Assembly (NCBI GenBank): GCA_963764695.1
Contig: CAVXTW010000007.1
Span: forward strand, 620,001 to 684,000
DNA length: 64,000 nucleotides
Source: DATFRY01 sp963764695
Lineage (GTDB): Bacteria > Myxococcota_A > Polyangia > Haliangiales > Haliangiaceae
Direction of reading: 5' to 3'
The notes under the pieces were generated by a model. The model was not told the DNA's origin. It worked only from the letters and a program-made list of their open reading frames with translations, and did no database searches. Below, one piece after another: positions 40,518 to 51,637 of this stretch. The number at the start of each line of letters is the position of its first letter. Within the stretch, counting starts at the first letter, position 1. A program made the translations under genes and the position numbers.

Positions 40518-42128
40518 ATGCGCCGTACTCCCCTGCTCCTGACGCCGCTGCTGACCGTGCTCGCCGCCGGCTGCGGAGGCGGTGACAAGGGCCGCGACAG
40601 CGAGGACGACGGGGGCGCGGCGGACGACGGCGCGGACGGGGCGGACGGCAGCGGCGACGCCGGCGAGCCGCCGATCGTGGAGGGCTGCCAGACAGTCGAC
40701 GATGCGTCGCCGCTCGAGCTCGGCTCGGTGGCCGCCGACGACGACTACGCGCTGGAGCTGCCGGCCGTGTCCGGGTCCGCCACCAGCTGGGGCGAGCTCG
40801 ACAACGAGGCGCTGATCCTCGACGTGGTCGGCTCCGAGCGCGGCTTCATCGGGCACCTGGTCATGCACCGCGGCCAGGATCCGTTCGCGTACGGCATGGC
40901 CCTGGGCCGGCTCGTGGCCGGCGAGCAGGTGACCGCCCAGGTGTTGACCCTGTCGGCGATGAACGCGGTGAGGAGCGCCTGTGTCGGACCGGCCACGCTG
41001 ACCGCCGCCGCCGAGCTGGGCGAGGCGGCCGAGGGGCTGGTCAACGCGCCGGTGTTCCGCTGGCCGGTGGCCAAGCGGTTCGACGACCTGCCGGTCCTGG
41101 TCGGCTGGTCGGCCGGCCGCAAGGCGTACCAGGCGGTCTACACCACCGAGGACGGCGGCACCGTCGAGCAGTGCGGCGGCGGCAGCGACGGCATCCAGGC
41201 CGAGATTGCGCGCTGGGGCCGCGCCTGCGACATCGAGCAGGTCTACAGCTACGGCGGGGAGGCGCGCTGGGGCCGCTGCACCGGCTCGGCCGCTGCCACC
41301 GACGGCTCGCCGCGCCTCGAGGGTGCGCACCCGATCTTCTACTACGGCGACGGCCACAACCGGCTGTTCGAGAGCCGCGGCGGCTACGGCGATACATGTG
41401 GAAGCGGCGGCGCCGAGAAGTCGGACGGCGATCTGGCCGGCTGGAACGTCGACAACCCGGGCGACGGCGCGGATCTGGACGATGGGCTGGTGGTCACCAT
41501 CCGCCCGCTGCCGGTCGCGCTCGACCCGCTCGGCTACGCGCAGTACGGCGGCCGGCGCGAGGGTCTACAAGATGCATACGCGCCGTGGATCTACCGGCTC
41601 ACCTTCCTCGAGCTGGAGCGCGAGGACAAGATCGACGGCGAGCGCGCGTTCCCGATGGAGCGGTACCTGTACGCCGACGTGCACGTCGACGATGTGAACG
41701 GGTCGGGCGATCGCGAGTGCGCCTTCATGGTCGGCAGCGGCTTCATGCTGCGCGCGGTCACCACCGACGGCGTCACAATCGACGGCCCGCAGATGACCGC
41801 CGACTACGCCGGCGGCGGGGACGTGTGGAAGCGCCTGGCCATCCCGCTGCCCGACGGCGTCGGCGCGGCCGACATCGACGGCCTGGTGTTCGACGCCTTC
41901 GACGACGACGGCATCTACCTGCTCGGGCTGGGCGACGTGTTCATCGCCCGGCCGGACGGCTCGTCCGGCGCCGCCCTGGAGCGCGTGCACGAGGGCGAGG
42001 CACAGCTGGCCTTCTACGTCGACGACGACTCGAGCGGCTGCGTGGACGGCATGAACGGCGACGGGCCGGGCGAGGCGCCCTACCCCTGCGCCGGCGGCCA
42101 GGTCGACATCCCGATCGCGCCGCGCTGA
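40518..42128 (+). CDS. Secreted lipoprotein of unknown function, 536 aa
   Basis: The signal peptide ends in TVLAAGCGGG, a lipobox with the lipidated Cys at position 19. An Asp/Gly/Ala-rich spacer of about 30 residues follows, then a large Cys-containing domain without a recognised family. It has several Asp-rich segments (DVHVDDVNGSGDREC, DDDSSGCVDGMNGDG) that could bind calcium, and many aromatic and Gly residues. A cell-surface or outer-membrane lipid-anchored location is likely. It is the first gene after the groESL terminator, and the oxidoreductase gene begins 48 bases downstream. No catalytic motif was recognised. Confidence 0.8.
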   Translation: MRRTPLLLTPLLTVLAAGCGGGDKGRDSEDDGGAADDGADGADGSGDAGEPPIVEGCQTVDDASPLELGSVAADDDYALELPAVSGSATSWGELDNEALILDVVGSERGFIGHLVMHRGQDPFAYGMALGRLVAGEQVTAQVLTLSAMNAVRSACVGPATLTAAAELGEAAEGLVNAPVFRWPVAKRFDDLPVLVGWSAGRKAYQAVYTTEDGGTVEQCGGGSDGIQAEIARWGRACDIEQVYSYGGEARWGRCTGSAAATDGSPRLEGAHPIFYYGDGHNRLFESRGGYGDTCGSGGAEKSDGDLAGWNVDNPGDGADLDDGLVVTIRPLPVALDPLGYAQYGGRREGLQDAYAPWIYRLTFLELEREDKIDGERAFPMERYLYADVHVDDVNGSGDRECAFMVGSGFMLRAVTTDGVTIDGPQMTADYAGGGDVWKRLAIPLPDGVGAADIDGLVFDAFDDDGIYLLGLGDVFIARPDGSSGAALERVHEGEAQLAFYVDDDSSGCVDGMNGDGPGEAPYPCAGGQVDIPIAPR

Positions 42129-42176
42129 ACGCGAGATGCCGCTGCGCTGCGGCGCGCTCTGGACTACGCTGCGGCG

Positions 42177-43526
42177 ATGACGAAGTCGTTCGATCTGGTC
42201 GTCATCGGCACCGGCTCGGCCGGAAGCCTGGTGGCGCGGCGCTGTCGCTCGGCCGGCTGGAGCGTGGCCATCGCGGACCAGGTGGCGTTCGGCGGCACCT
42301 GCCAGCTGCGCGGCTGCGATCCCAAGAAGGTGCTGGTCGGCGTCGCCGAGGTGCTCGACGCGGCCCGGCGCCTGTCAGGCCACGGCGTCGATCCCGGCAA
42401 CGCGCGCCTCGCGTGGGCCGACCTCGCGCGCTTCAAGCGCACCTTCACCGACGGGATCAGCGAGCGCAAGGAGGCCGGCTTCGTCAAGGACGGGATGGCG
42501 CCGCTGCACGGGCACGCGCGCTTCGTCGGCCCGACCGCGGTCGAGGTGGGCGGCGATCGCATCGAGGCCCGCCACGTGCTGGTCGCGACCGGCGCCCGGC
42601 CGATGGACCTGCCGATCGCGGGGCGCGAGCACCTGGTCCACAGCGACGACTTCCTCGACCTGGCCGAGCTGCCGCCCCGCATCGCGTTCCTGGGCGGCGG
42701 CTTCATCTCGTTCGAGCTGGGCCACGTGGCGTCCGCGGCCGGCGCCCAGGTGACGATCGTGGAGCAGATGGAGCGCCCGCTGGCCGGCTTCGATCCGGAC
42801 ATGGTCAACATCCTGGCCGCGCGCACCACAGCGATGGGCATCGACCTGCGCGTGGGCACCGCTGTCGAGGGGATCGAGCGGCACGGCGACGGACTGCGGG
42901 TGCGCGCCCGCCGCGGCGACGAGTCGATCGAGCTCGACGTCGATCTCGTGGTGCACGGGGCCGGGCGCGTGCCGGCCGTCGACGGCCTCGGGCTCGAGGC
43001 GGCCGGCGTCGACTTCGACGGCAAGCGCGGCGTGCTGGTCAACCGGCGCATGCAGAGCGTGTCGAACCCGGCCGTCTATGCGGTCGGCGACGCGGCGGCC
43101 GGGGGCCTCCCGCTCACGCCGGTGGCCAGCTTCGAGGCCCGGGTGGCCGCCGACAACCTGCTCGGCAGCGCGCGCGAGATCGACTATCCGGCCCAGCCCA
43201 GCGTGGTCTTCACCATGCCGCCGCTGGCCGCGGTGGGGCTGTCGGAGGCGGAGGCGCGCGAGCGCGGCCTCGAGGTCGACGTCCGCTGCGAGCGGACCGG
43301 CAGCTGGTACTCGTCGCGCCGGCTGGGCGAGTCGCACTCCGGCTACAAGGTCCTTGTCGACAAGTCGAGCGGCCGCGTGCTCGGCGCCCACGTCCTGTGC
43401 CACGGCGCCGAGGAGCTGATCAACCAGTTCGCCATCGCCATCCGCGCCGGCATGACGTCGGCCGACCTCAAGGGAATGATCTTCGCCTACCCGAGCCTCG
43501 GCTCGGATCTGCAGTACATGGTGTAG
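42177..43526 (+). CDS. FAD-dependent pyridine nucleotide-disulfide oxidoreductase, 449 aa
   Basis: A flavoprotein of the glutathione reductase/dihydrolipoamide dehydrogenase superfamily. The FAD Rossmann motif VVIGTGSAGSLVARR is at the N-terminus. The redox-active disulfide motif is GGTCQLRGCDPKK (Cys42, Cys47). The NAD(P) motif FLGGGFISFELGHVAS and AVYAVGDAA follow. Classical members end with a HxxxxE catalytic pair from the partner subunit, but here the end is IFAYPSLGSDLQYMV without that His/Glu. It belongs to a variant subgroup of unknown substrate, so a mercuric or glutathione reductase label would be too specific. It is convergent with the LamG lipoprotein gene. Confidence 0.9.
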   Translation: MTKSFDLVVIGTGSAGSLVARRCRSAGWSVAIADQVAFGGTCQLRGCDPKKVLVGVAEVLDAARRLSGHGVDPGNARLAWADLARFKRTFTDGISERKEAGFVKDGMAPLHGHARFVGPTAVEVGGDRIEARHVLVATGARPMDLPIAGREHLVHSDDFLDLAELPPRIAFLGGGFISFELGHVASAAGAQVTIVEQMERPLAGFDPDMVNILAARTTAMGIDLRVGTAVEGIERHGDGLRVRARRGDESIELDVDLVVHGAGRVPAVDGLGLEAAGVDFDGKRGVLVNRRMQSVSNPAVYAVGDAAAGGLPLTPVASFEARVAADNLLGSAREIDYPAQPSVVFTMPPLAAVGLSEAEARERGLEVDVRCERTGSWYSSRRLGESHSGYKVLVDKSSGRVLGAHVLCHGAEELINQFAIAIRAGMTSADLKGMIFAYPSLGSDLQYMV

Positions 43527-43536
43527 CGGCCGCCGA

Positions 43537-44442
43537 TCAGGGAGAAAAGTCGCGGCGCACGCTGCTGACGCGGACATGATCGATGGCGCCGCCATCGAAG
43601 AAGCCGGCCGCGTCGTCGGTGTCGCCGGTGTCGCTGGCGGTGTTCTCGGCCCCGAACACCCAGGGCAACCCTTCGGTGGCGATGCCCTCGGGGTGGTCGG
43701 TGTTGCAGGTGAAGTTGCCGGTGTCCAGGATGGTGACCGCGTCGTCGGTGGTGCCGAGCACGCCGTCGAGGTAGAGCTCGGCGCGCGGCGCGCCGAAGTT
43801 GATGGCCAGGTGGTGCCACTGCCCCGGCACCGCCAGGGCGTCGGAGCAGATCACGTCCTCGTTGCCGATCGCCTGCAGGCGCACGACGAAGCGGCCGTCC
43901 TCGTCGATGAGCGCAGTCAAGTGGCCGGTGCCCACGCCGATGGCGTCGCGCGAGAAGATGCCGCGCTCGGTCCCGAGCGGCCCGGCGCGCACGAACAGGT
44001 CGATCGATCCGATGGCCAGGTCGAAGTCGTCCGAGGGGTCGACCTCGATGAACGACGAGCCGCCGGCGGCGAACGCGACCACCTGGCCGCACCCGGCCTG
44101 CCCGTCGGGCGTCTGCAGCGCCGGGCCGACCAGCTCGCCGTCGTGATCGCCGGCCGAGTCGGTCAGGTTGCCGGCCGGGTCGAAGCGATACAGCGCGATG
44201 GTGTCCTCGTCGGCGTCAGGGCACAGGTCGTCACCCGCGTCGGCCGCGGCGTCCGGCGGTGCCGCATCCGGCGCCGCGTCCGGCTCGCCCGCGTCGGCCA
44301 GCACGGCCGCGTCCGGACCGCCGGCCGACGCGTTAACCGGTCCTGGACCGGGGCCGGCGCCGGCCCCGCCCGAATCGAACGAGCAGGCCGCGAGCACCGA
44401 CCCCGCCACCACCGCGAACGCCCCGAGACGAAGACACCCCAC
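43537..44442 (-). CDS. Lipoprotein with LamG/concanavalin-like domain, 301 aa
   Basis: The signal peptide ends in SVLAACSFDSG (lipobox, Cys20). A Gly/Pro and Asp/Ala-rich linker (DAAPDAAPPDAAADAG) typical of Myxococcota surface lipoproteins reaches to about residue 70. The remaining 230 residues fit a LamG-like beta-sandwich: IALYRFDPAGNLTDSAGDHDG, VPGQWHHLAINFG, ELYLDGVLGTTDD and IDHVRVSSVRRDFSP. Such domains bind sugars or act as adhesion modules. It probably sits on the outer surface. The gene is single, and its target cannot be predicted. Confidence 0.85.
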   Translation of the reverse strand: MGCLRLGAFAVVAGSVLAACSFDSGGAGAGPGPGPVNASAGGPDAAVLADAGEPDAAPDAAPPDAAADAGDDLCPDADEDTIALYRFDPAGNLTDSAGDHDGELVGPALQTPDGQAGCGQVVAFAAGGSSFIEVDPSDDFDLAIGSIDLFVRAGPLGTERGIFSRDAIGVGTGHLTALIDEDGRFVVRLQAIGNEDVICSDALAVPGQWHHLAINFGAPRAELYLDGVLGTTDDAVTILDTGNFTCNTDHPEGIATEGLPWVFGAENTASDTGDTDDAAGFFDGGAIDHVRVSSVRRDFSP

Positions 44443-44544
44443 CCGTCAGCGATGGTACCGCGGGTGGGGCGGCACGTGTGGGGTGAAATCGCGCCGCGAC
44501 CCCGGATCTCGGGGCCGCGGCGTCACCGTCTCACGATCGAGACG

Positions 44545-47075
44545 TCATCTGGTCTTGATCTCGAGGGTGTGGCGGCACGAGGTCGTCGTGCTCACGCGAA
44601 CCTCACGCCCGCGCGCCGTGTCCACAACCTCGAAGTCGACCTGGTCGCCGTCGAGCCGGACGCGATCCACCTCGGCGTCGGCCGGCAGGGTGTGGCCGAT
44701 GGTCAGGTCCAGACCGCGCGGAGCCTCGACCTCGGTGACGAAGCGGCGGCCGTGATGGCGCGCCTCGACCTCGATCTCGCCGTCGCCCACGCGCAGGTTC
44801 TCGATCGACAGGCCGGGCCAGCCGTCCGGGATCTGCGGCACGACCGACAGCTCGCCGGCCGGGACGTTCGGATCCACGCCCAGGAAGTGGCGCACCACCG
44901 GCCACTGGACCCCGTAGGCCGACCAGGCCTGCTGGAACATCGCGCGGTCGCGGAAGTCGGCGAACGGATCGTAGTCCGGGCTGGCCGCGATCTCGGGCAG
45001 CGCGCCCGGCGTCTCCAGGTCCATCAGGCCGGCGATGGCGCCGATGTAGCGCATCGCCTGATCCTGGCCGAGGCGGCCGTAGTTGGCCTCCGCCACCGCC
45101 ATGACCGAGGTGGGCAGCGTCCAGCACTTGAGCTCGCCGGCGCCGTCTGGTCCGCCGCCCGGGCCGGTGTGGAACAGGCCGCACGGTCCGGTCAGCTCCG
45201 CCTCGAGCGAGTCGAGCGCGGTCCGGGCCAGGTCGACCGGGCCCAGCCCCATCTCCATCGGGGTGGCGTTGATCCAGTGCTGCTGCTGCAGCTGGGTGTC
45301 GGGCGCCTGGCACACGTTGATGCCGCCCGGGGGGCGTCCTCCTCGTCGCCGGCGTTGCACAGCGAGTCGGCGTAGCGGCTGATGTCCGGCATCCACCACG
45401 CACTCACGAACGCCGCCTCCAGCGCGGCGATGTGCTCGGCCGCCCACGCCGCGGTCTCGTCGTCGCCGCGCGCGCTGGCCAGGCGCTCGAGCGCGCCCAG
45501 CGCGGCCCAGGTGTAGCTGGTCACGTCCAGCTTCTCCGAGCCCATGCCGCCGCGCTCGACCATGCCGAAGCCCTCGGGCCAGCCGTCGCCGTCGGCGTCC
45601 AGGTCGCCGACCAGGAGGCGCACGCCGCGCTCGACGAACGGCAGCATCTCGTCGGCGAACTGGTCGTCGCCGCTCCAGCGCCACAGCAGATCCACGGCCA
45701 CCGCGAACTGCGCCGTCTCGTTCGAGTTGCCCGGCGAGGTGTTGGAGCCGAAGTAGACCGAGCCGTCGGTGATGACCTCGTGCACGACCTTGCCGCTGTC
45801 GCCGTTGATCGCCTCGGACACGGTGCGGATGGTGCGCAGGTGCTCGCGCGCGGTGTCCCACTGCCCGCTGACGACCAGCGGGAACGAGGTGTACGCGCCG
45901 TCGGTGCCGAACAGCCACGGGTAGTCGGGGAAGCCGGCGCCCACGCCGGTCGCCGAGGCCAGGGTGGCCACCGGCTCGGGATACGCGCGGCCCTCGTCCA
46001 CGTCGCGCAGCTGCAGATCGGTGACGGTGCGGCGCAGATCGGCCGTGGTCAGCTTGGCCCAGTCGAAGGCCAGGTCGAGAGTCTCGTCCGGCAGGTCGAC
46101 CCGGCTCTGGCGCAGGAGCTCGCGGCGAGAGTCGATCTTGGCGTCGAGCAGCTCCTCCGGATCGTCGAGCGCCGCGGCCAGCGCGGTGTCGGCCGCGTCG
46201 CCCGCGACGTGCGAGCCGGCCACCGCGATCCACACCGTCTCCGAGTCGTGGCCGTCGATCGACAGCGTCCAGGTCAGCTGGCCGCCGGTGCCGTTTCCGA
46301 ACTCGAGGTACTCGGGGCGCTCGGCCGCGGGCACCGGGCCCCAGAAGTCGTCGCCCACCTCGCCGCCGGCCGGGGCCGGCGACGCGCCGACAAGCGCGCG
46401 CCACGGCTGATCCGGCTCCTCGAACACGAGGCGGCCCTGGCCGTCGAAGCTGCCCACGTCGGCGCCGTTTGCCTCGCCCGCGTTCGGCATGGTCCAGCCC
46501 CACGGATAGGCGCCCATCAGCTCGCTGCGCACGTCCATTGTCAGCGCGACCTCGCGGTCGGCGTTGCCCTCGTTCCTGATCTTCAGGCCGATCAGCACCA
46601 CCGGCGAGCCGTCGGGCGAGACCTCGGTGCGGGTGACCGACAGGCCGCCGCTCTGCGGGAACTCGAGCCGGGCCCAGCCCAGACCGGTGGTGTAGCGCTC
46701 GGCCGACGGCAGCCACGCGCCGTCGAGCGCGAACCAGTAGCCGTCGAGCAGCTTGATGGGATGGACCCACACGCCGCCCATCTCGCCGCGGATGTGCCAG
46801 CCCATGGGCGCAAACGATCCGTCGGCGGCGCCGATCACGTAGGAGCGATCGCCGGCGGCGACGTAGCGCTTGGCCTGCAGGTCGGTTGTTGTCGACGCGC
46901 TCAGATCGCGGTGGCCGTGCGACCGGCCGCGGTGGCCGGCGAGGTCGGCCGCGCCGCGCGCGTCATCGAGATCGGTTCGTCTTTCGGTTGCCTCGGGCGA
47001 ATCCTCGGCCGTCTGTGCGCAGGCGGCGAGGGCCGTGAGACATCCGAGCCCCATGGCCAGTGCTGTTCTCTTCAT
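44545..47075 (-). CDS. Lipoprotein six-hairpin glycosidase-like protein, frame interrupted by a one-base loss
   Basis: The ATG at 47075 is preceded by AGAGGAGCT. The signal peptide ends with LTALAACAQ (lipobox Cys19). The N-terminal part is beta-rich, and the middle has PDYPWLFGTDGAYTSFPLV and GNSNETAQFAVAVDLLWRW, which resemble the (alpha/alpha)6 glycosidase superfamily such as amylo-alpha-1,6-glucosidases. After CNAGDEEDAP the frame breaks. Adding one C to the six-C run at 45329-45334 (minus-strand sense) continues as PGGINVCQAPDTQLQQQHW and the rest, about 843 residues. As read, the two parts cannot be one protein. A homopolymer sequencing error is the simplest explanation. Confidence 0.82.
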
Positions 47076-47147
47076 GGACGAGCTCCTCTTTTTTGAAGTC
47101 AGCGATCCCCCGCCTGCTGGTGGACAAGATGGCGAAGCGAACACCCC

Positions 47148-48044
47148 TCACCTACCTGCACTTCGCTTTTCGACCGACTCGCGCAGCGCAAGCGCGACCC
47201 GCGACTCCGGATCGCCGACGCGCTGCGCCAGAGCGGCGGGCAAGAGCTCTCGCGCCGCGGTGTCCATGCCCACATCCCGCTCGACGGTGAATCCGCGTGC
47301 GGCGAGCCACCCGGGCAGCTCGGCCGGCGGCCAGCCCCAGCGCCACGGCTCACCGGCGCGCGACACCACCACGGCGATGGCCCGCACCATCGGCCTCGGT
47401 CGCGCGATGCGCGCGCGGTCGAAGTAGGTCATCGCCAGCACCGAGCGCGGCGCGCTGTACGCGGCGATGGCGCGCACCGACGCGTCGATGGCCGCCTCGG
47501 TCAGGTACATGGTGACGCCTTCCCACAGCGTGATGGTCGGGCGCGCCGGATCGTGTCCCGCCGCGGCCAGGGCCGACGGCAGCTCCGCCACCGGCCGGGC
47601 CTCGAAGTCCCAGGCGAGGGTGCGCGCCGGTGAGCGCGCGCCGATGCGGTCGAGCACGCGCAGCTTGTGGCGCTGGGTGGCCGGGTGGTCGACCTCGAAC
47701 ACATCCGCGCCGCGCAGCTCGTCCAGTCGCAGCGCGCGGCAGTCGTAGCCGGCGCCCAGGATGACGACCTGGCGCCCGCCGGCCGCGGCGAAGTCGCGCA
47801 CCGCGTCGTCGAGCACGCGCGTGCGCACCTGCATGTACAGCACCCACTCGCCCACGCCGGGCATGGTGGCGACGCTGCTCGGCCCGCGCTCATGAGCGCC
47901 GTCGACGAGGCGCTTGAGGCGGCGCGAGGTGAAGGCGATGCCGTACGGATCGTCGGCCAGGCGGGCGTCGTCCGGCAAGAGCATGCCCATGCCGCGCGCC
48001 GCTGCCACCCACGCGGCGGTCCGGCTCGGCGTCTCGGCGCGCAT
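47148..48044 (-). CDS. SAM-dependent methyltransferase, PPM1/LCMT-like family, 298 aa
   Basis: A class I methyltransferase of the group related to leucine carboxyl methyltransferase and polyketide O-methyltransferases. The N-terminal part is typical (TAAWVAAARGMGM, LADDPYG). The SAM-binding region is VVILGAGYDCRALRL with the acidic DVFEVDHPATQ strand, and the later TLWEGVTMYLTE is conserved in this family. Length is standard. Substrates include small metabolites and protein C-termini, and none is indicated by the neighbours. It is divergent from mutY. Confidence 0.88.
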   Translation of the reverse strand: MRAETPSRTAAWVAAARGMGMLLPDDARLADDPYGIAFTSRRLKRLVDGAHERGPSSVATMPGVGEWVLYMQVRTRVLDDAVRDFAAAGGRQVVILGAGYDCRALRLDELRGADVFEVDHPATQRHKLRVLDRIGARSPARTLAWDFEARPVAELPSALAAAGHDPARPTITLWEGVTMYLTEAAIDASVRAIAAYSAPRSVLAMTYFDRARIARPRPMVRAIAVVVSRAGEPWRWGWPPAELPGWLAARGFTVERDVGMDTAARELLPAALAQRVGDPESRVALALRESVEKRSAGR

Positions 48045-48223
48045 CGCGCGAATGCTAGAACGCTTTGCAGGCCAGATGTTCGGCCCCGGCCGACGACTCG
48101 CGTCGATATGCGTCGAGCGTCCCGGTTTGCGACGCGATCCCGGCGAGTGCGGGCGCGGAGCGGCACGTCACGTGCGATCGCTGTGAGCAGATCGCGCGCT
48201 GCGCCATACACTCGGGCCGCGAC

Positions 48224-49375
<1,152 letters not shown>

Positions 49376-49991
49376 CCGAGCTGGGCTACAGCGCCGCCAC
49401 CGATCCCAACCTCGAGGGCACGGCGGCGCGGGCCGCGCGCGGCCTGGCCGAGCTCCTGCTCGACCGCGTGGACGTCCGCGCTCAGGTCGAGGCCATGCTG
49501 CAGAAGACCTTCCCGGCCGCCTACAAGGAGATGGTCATCTCCAAGCACAACGTGGCGTTCGGCTGCTGCCCGCACCACCTCCTGCCGGTCATCTACCGGG
49601 TGTCGGTGGCGTACATCCCGCGCAGCAAGGTGCTCGGCATCTCGAAGCTGTCGCGCATCGTGAAGCTCTTGGCGCGCGCGCCGCTCCTGCAGGAGGACCT
49701 GACCCACAGCCTGGCCCGGCTGCTTCACGAGGACATCGACAGCGACGGGTCGGCGGTCTACGTGGAGGGGCTGCACCTGTGCATGGCGGCGCGCGGCTCC
49801 GGCACCCACGAGGCGCGCGTGGTGACGAGCGCGGTGCGCGGCGTGTTTCTCGATCAGCTGGTCACGCGCGAGGAGTTCATCAAGCTGGTGACCGCCAGCC
49901 ACCCGACGCTGGTGTGAGGTTCGCGCCATGACGATCGCGAGTCGGCAGCTCTGCGTGGCCAGCGGCGCGGTCCTCTGAAAAGGGCCCTCCC

Positions 49992-50018
49992 CGTCGGTGC
50001 GGAAACGCAGCACCGACG
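49992..50018 (+). terminator. Hairpin after the folE-like gene
   Basis: CGTCGGTGC at 49992-50000 and GCACCGACG at 50010-50018 form a perfect 9-bp stem with a nine-base loop, 75 bases after the folE-like stop. No T-run follows, so termination strength is uncertain. It sits directly upstream of the promoter for the next gene. Confidence 0.45.
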
Positions 50019-50027
50019 CAGATCTGC

Positions 50028-50056
50028 TTGACAGGAGGTGCCATACATATAAGGTA
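50028..50056 (+). promoter_or_regulatory. Candidate sigma-70 promoter of the TPR-protein gene
   Basis: A perfect TTGACA lies at 50028-50033. An AT-rich CATACATATAAGGTATT follows, offering TATAAG (14-base spacing) or TAAGGT (16-base spacing) as -10. The ATG at 50071 is then very close to the expected transcription start, so the mRNA would have a very short leader. Confidence 0.5.
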
Positions 50057-50070
50057 TTGCATAGTCACTC

Positions 50071-51618
50071 ATGGGGCCTGACGAGTCGGTGACGACTGAG
50101 ATTTCGGGGTCTTTTCTCGGGCTCCGGCGGCTGCGCGCGACCTTCGACCATCCGGGCGACGAGCTCCTGTGCGATGACGAGGCGCTGAAGCTCGCCGCGG
50201 AGCTCGGCGCCACCGCGCTGCCGCTGTGCGAGCGGCACTTCGCGGCCGAGGACCAGCCTGACAGCGTCGACGGCGAGGAGCGCGCCAGCTGGGCCCACGT
50301 TCTGCTGTTTCACCTGGCCCGCGACCCGGAGCTGCGCAGCCGCATCGTGGCAGACCTCGATCTGCTGGCCCACCGCGCGGCGTCGGATCGCACCAGGCTG
50401 CGCGCCATCGCGCTGCTTGCCGAGCTGGGCGCCGACCTGCCGCACGACGCGTCGCTCTCGGATCCCGAGGCTGCCCGCCGCCGATCGTCGCGCGACCTCG
50501 CGCTGTGCCTGGGCACGCCGGCCGACGTCGCGCGCGCCGGCGAGCACCTGGTCGAGCAGCTGTCCGAGGGCGCGCTCGTCGACCTGTTCGACGATCTGAT
50601 CGAGAGCGACCCCGGCTCCGCGCTCGTCCTGCTCGACGAGCTCCTGGTGCGCGACGAGCTCGACGACACCTGCCGCCACGAGCTGCGCCAGCGCCGGGCC
50701 GCCGCGCGCCAGCTCGCGCCGGAGAGCGCTCCCATGCGCGCGCGCCGCCCGGGCGACGCCATCTCCTGCCGCGCGGGCCATCACGCCGACGGCCGACGGA
50801 TCCTGCTGGTCTCCGAGCGTCAGGCAGGCTCGCGGCCGCCGCGCCGGCGCGTGATGTGCTTGCTCATGGCGCAGAGCGGAGTGCTCGTCGACGGCCACTA
50901 CGCCGAGGATCAGAGCGCGGCGTCGATCGAGAGCGACCTGGTCGCGCCGCTGGCCCGCGAGGGCTTCGACTTCGCGCCCGTCGCCCGCCCCACCGCGCGC
51001 GGCTTCCTCATCGAGGCGGCCCGGCTTGCGGTGCGGGCCGGCCGCGCCCTGCCCCGCCCGTTCTACCTGGGCCGCCACCTGCTCGGCGTGCGCGACGAGC
51101 ACCTCGACGGCACGGCGCGCTGTCCGGCTGCCGTCGACCTGGCCGCGCTGCTCGAGCGCGCCATCGTGCTGGTGCGCAGCGAGCCGGCCCGCGCGCTGCC
51201 CCTGCTCGACCGCTACGTCGCGATGGTGCCGGACGACGCCGAGGGGCACGCCCAGCTCGGCCTGTGCCGGCTCGGCCTCGGCGACGCCGCCGCCGCGCTC
51301 GATCACCTCGAGCGCGCCACGTCGCTGGATCCGGGCGAGCCGCTGCACCACTGGAACAAGGCAGCGGCCGCCCACCGCGCCGGCCTGCGCGGCGCCTGCT
51401 ACCTGGCCCTCGAGGGATACCGCAAGGCGTCCCGCGCCTCCGGCGACGTCGCCCCGGATGCCGGCTCGCGCCGCGCGATCGCCGACACGTTCGCCGAGGA
51501 GTACGCGCGGCTCGCGGTGCTGGAGCACCCCGGCGCGACGCCGCGGCGAGTGGCCGCCGCCGAGCGGTCGCGGCGACGTGGGCGTCCTCGCCCCCGGTCG
51601 AAGAGGCGGCAGGGCTGA
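50071..51618 (+). CDS. Hypothetical protein with helical repeats and a TPR-like segment, 515 aa
   Basis: No named family is recognised. The first 230 residues are helical with Leu/Ala/Asp patterns that may form HEAT-like repeats (LLFHLARDPELRSRIVADLDLL, LFDDLIESDPGSALVLLDELL). A middle part of about 110 residues (CRAGHHADGRRILLVSER, SGVLVDGHYAED) looks globular. Residues 360-445 have TPR-like features: LLDRYVAMVPDDAEGHAQLGLCRLGLGDAAAALDHLERATSLDPG. The C-terminus is very basic (RSRRRGRPRPRSKRRQG). No signal peptide is visible, so it is cytosolic. A scaffolding role is the usual reading for such repeats. Confidence 0.75.
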   Translation: MGPDESVTTEISGSFLGLRRLRATFDHPGDELLCDDEALKLAAELGATALPLCERHFAAEDQPDSVDGEERASWAHVLLFHLARDPELRSRIVADLDLLAHRAASDRTRLRAIALLAELGADLPHDASLSDPEAARRRSSRDLALCLGTPADVARAGEHLVEQLSEGALVDLFDDLIESDPGSALVLLDELLVRDELDDTCRHELRQRRAAARQLAPESAPMRARRPGDAISCRAGHHADGRRILLVSERQAGSRPPRRRVMCLLMAQSGVLVDGHYAEDQSAASIESDLVAPLAREGFDFAPVARPTARGFLIEAARLAVRAGRALPRPFYLGRHLLGVRDEHLDGTARCPAAVDLAALLERAIVLVRSEPARALPLLDRYVAMVPDDAEGHAQLGLCRLGLGDAAAALDHLERATSLDPGEPLHHWNKAAAAHRAGLRGACYLALEGYRKASRASGDVAPDAGSRRAIADTFAEEYARLAVLEHPGATPRRVAAAERSRRRGRPRPRSKRRQG

Positions 51619-51637
51619 AAAAGACAGCCAGGCGCCC

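Noticed and set aside
44443..44544. Several short hairpins between the LamG gene and the glycosidase-like gene
   Set aside because: The stems are only five or so base pairs and lack a T-run, as expected by chance in this GC-rich DNA.
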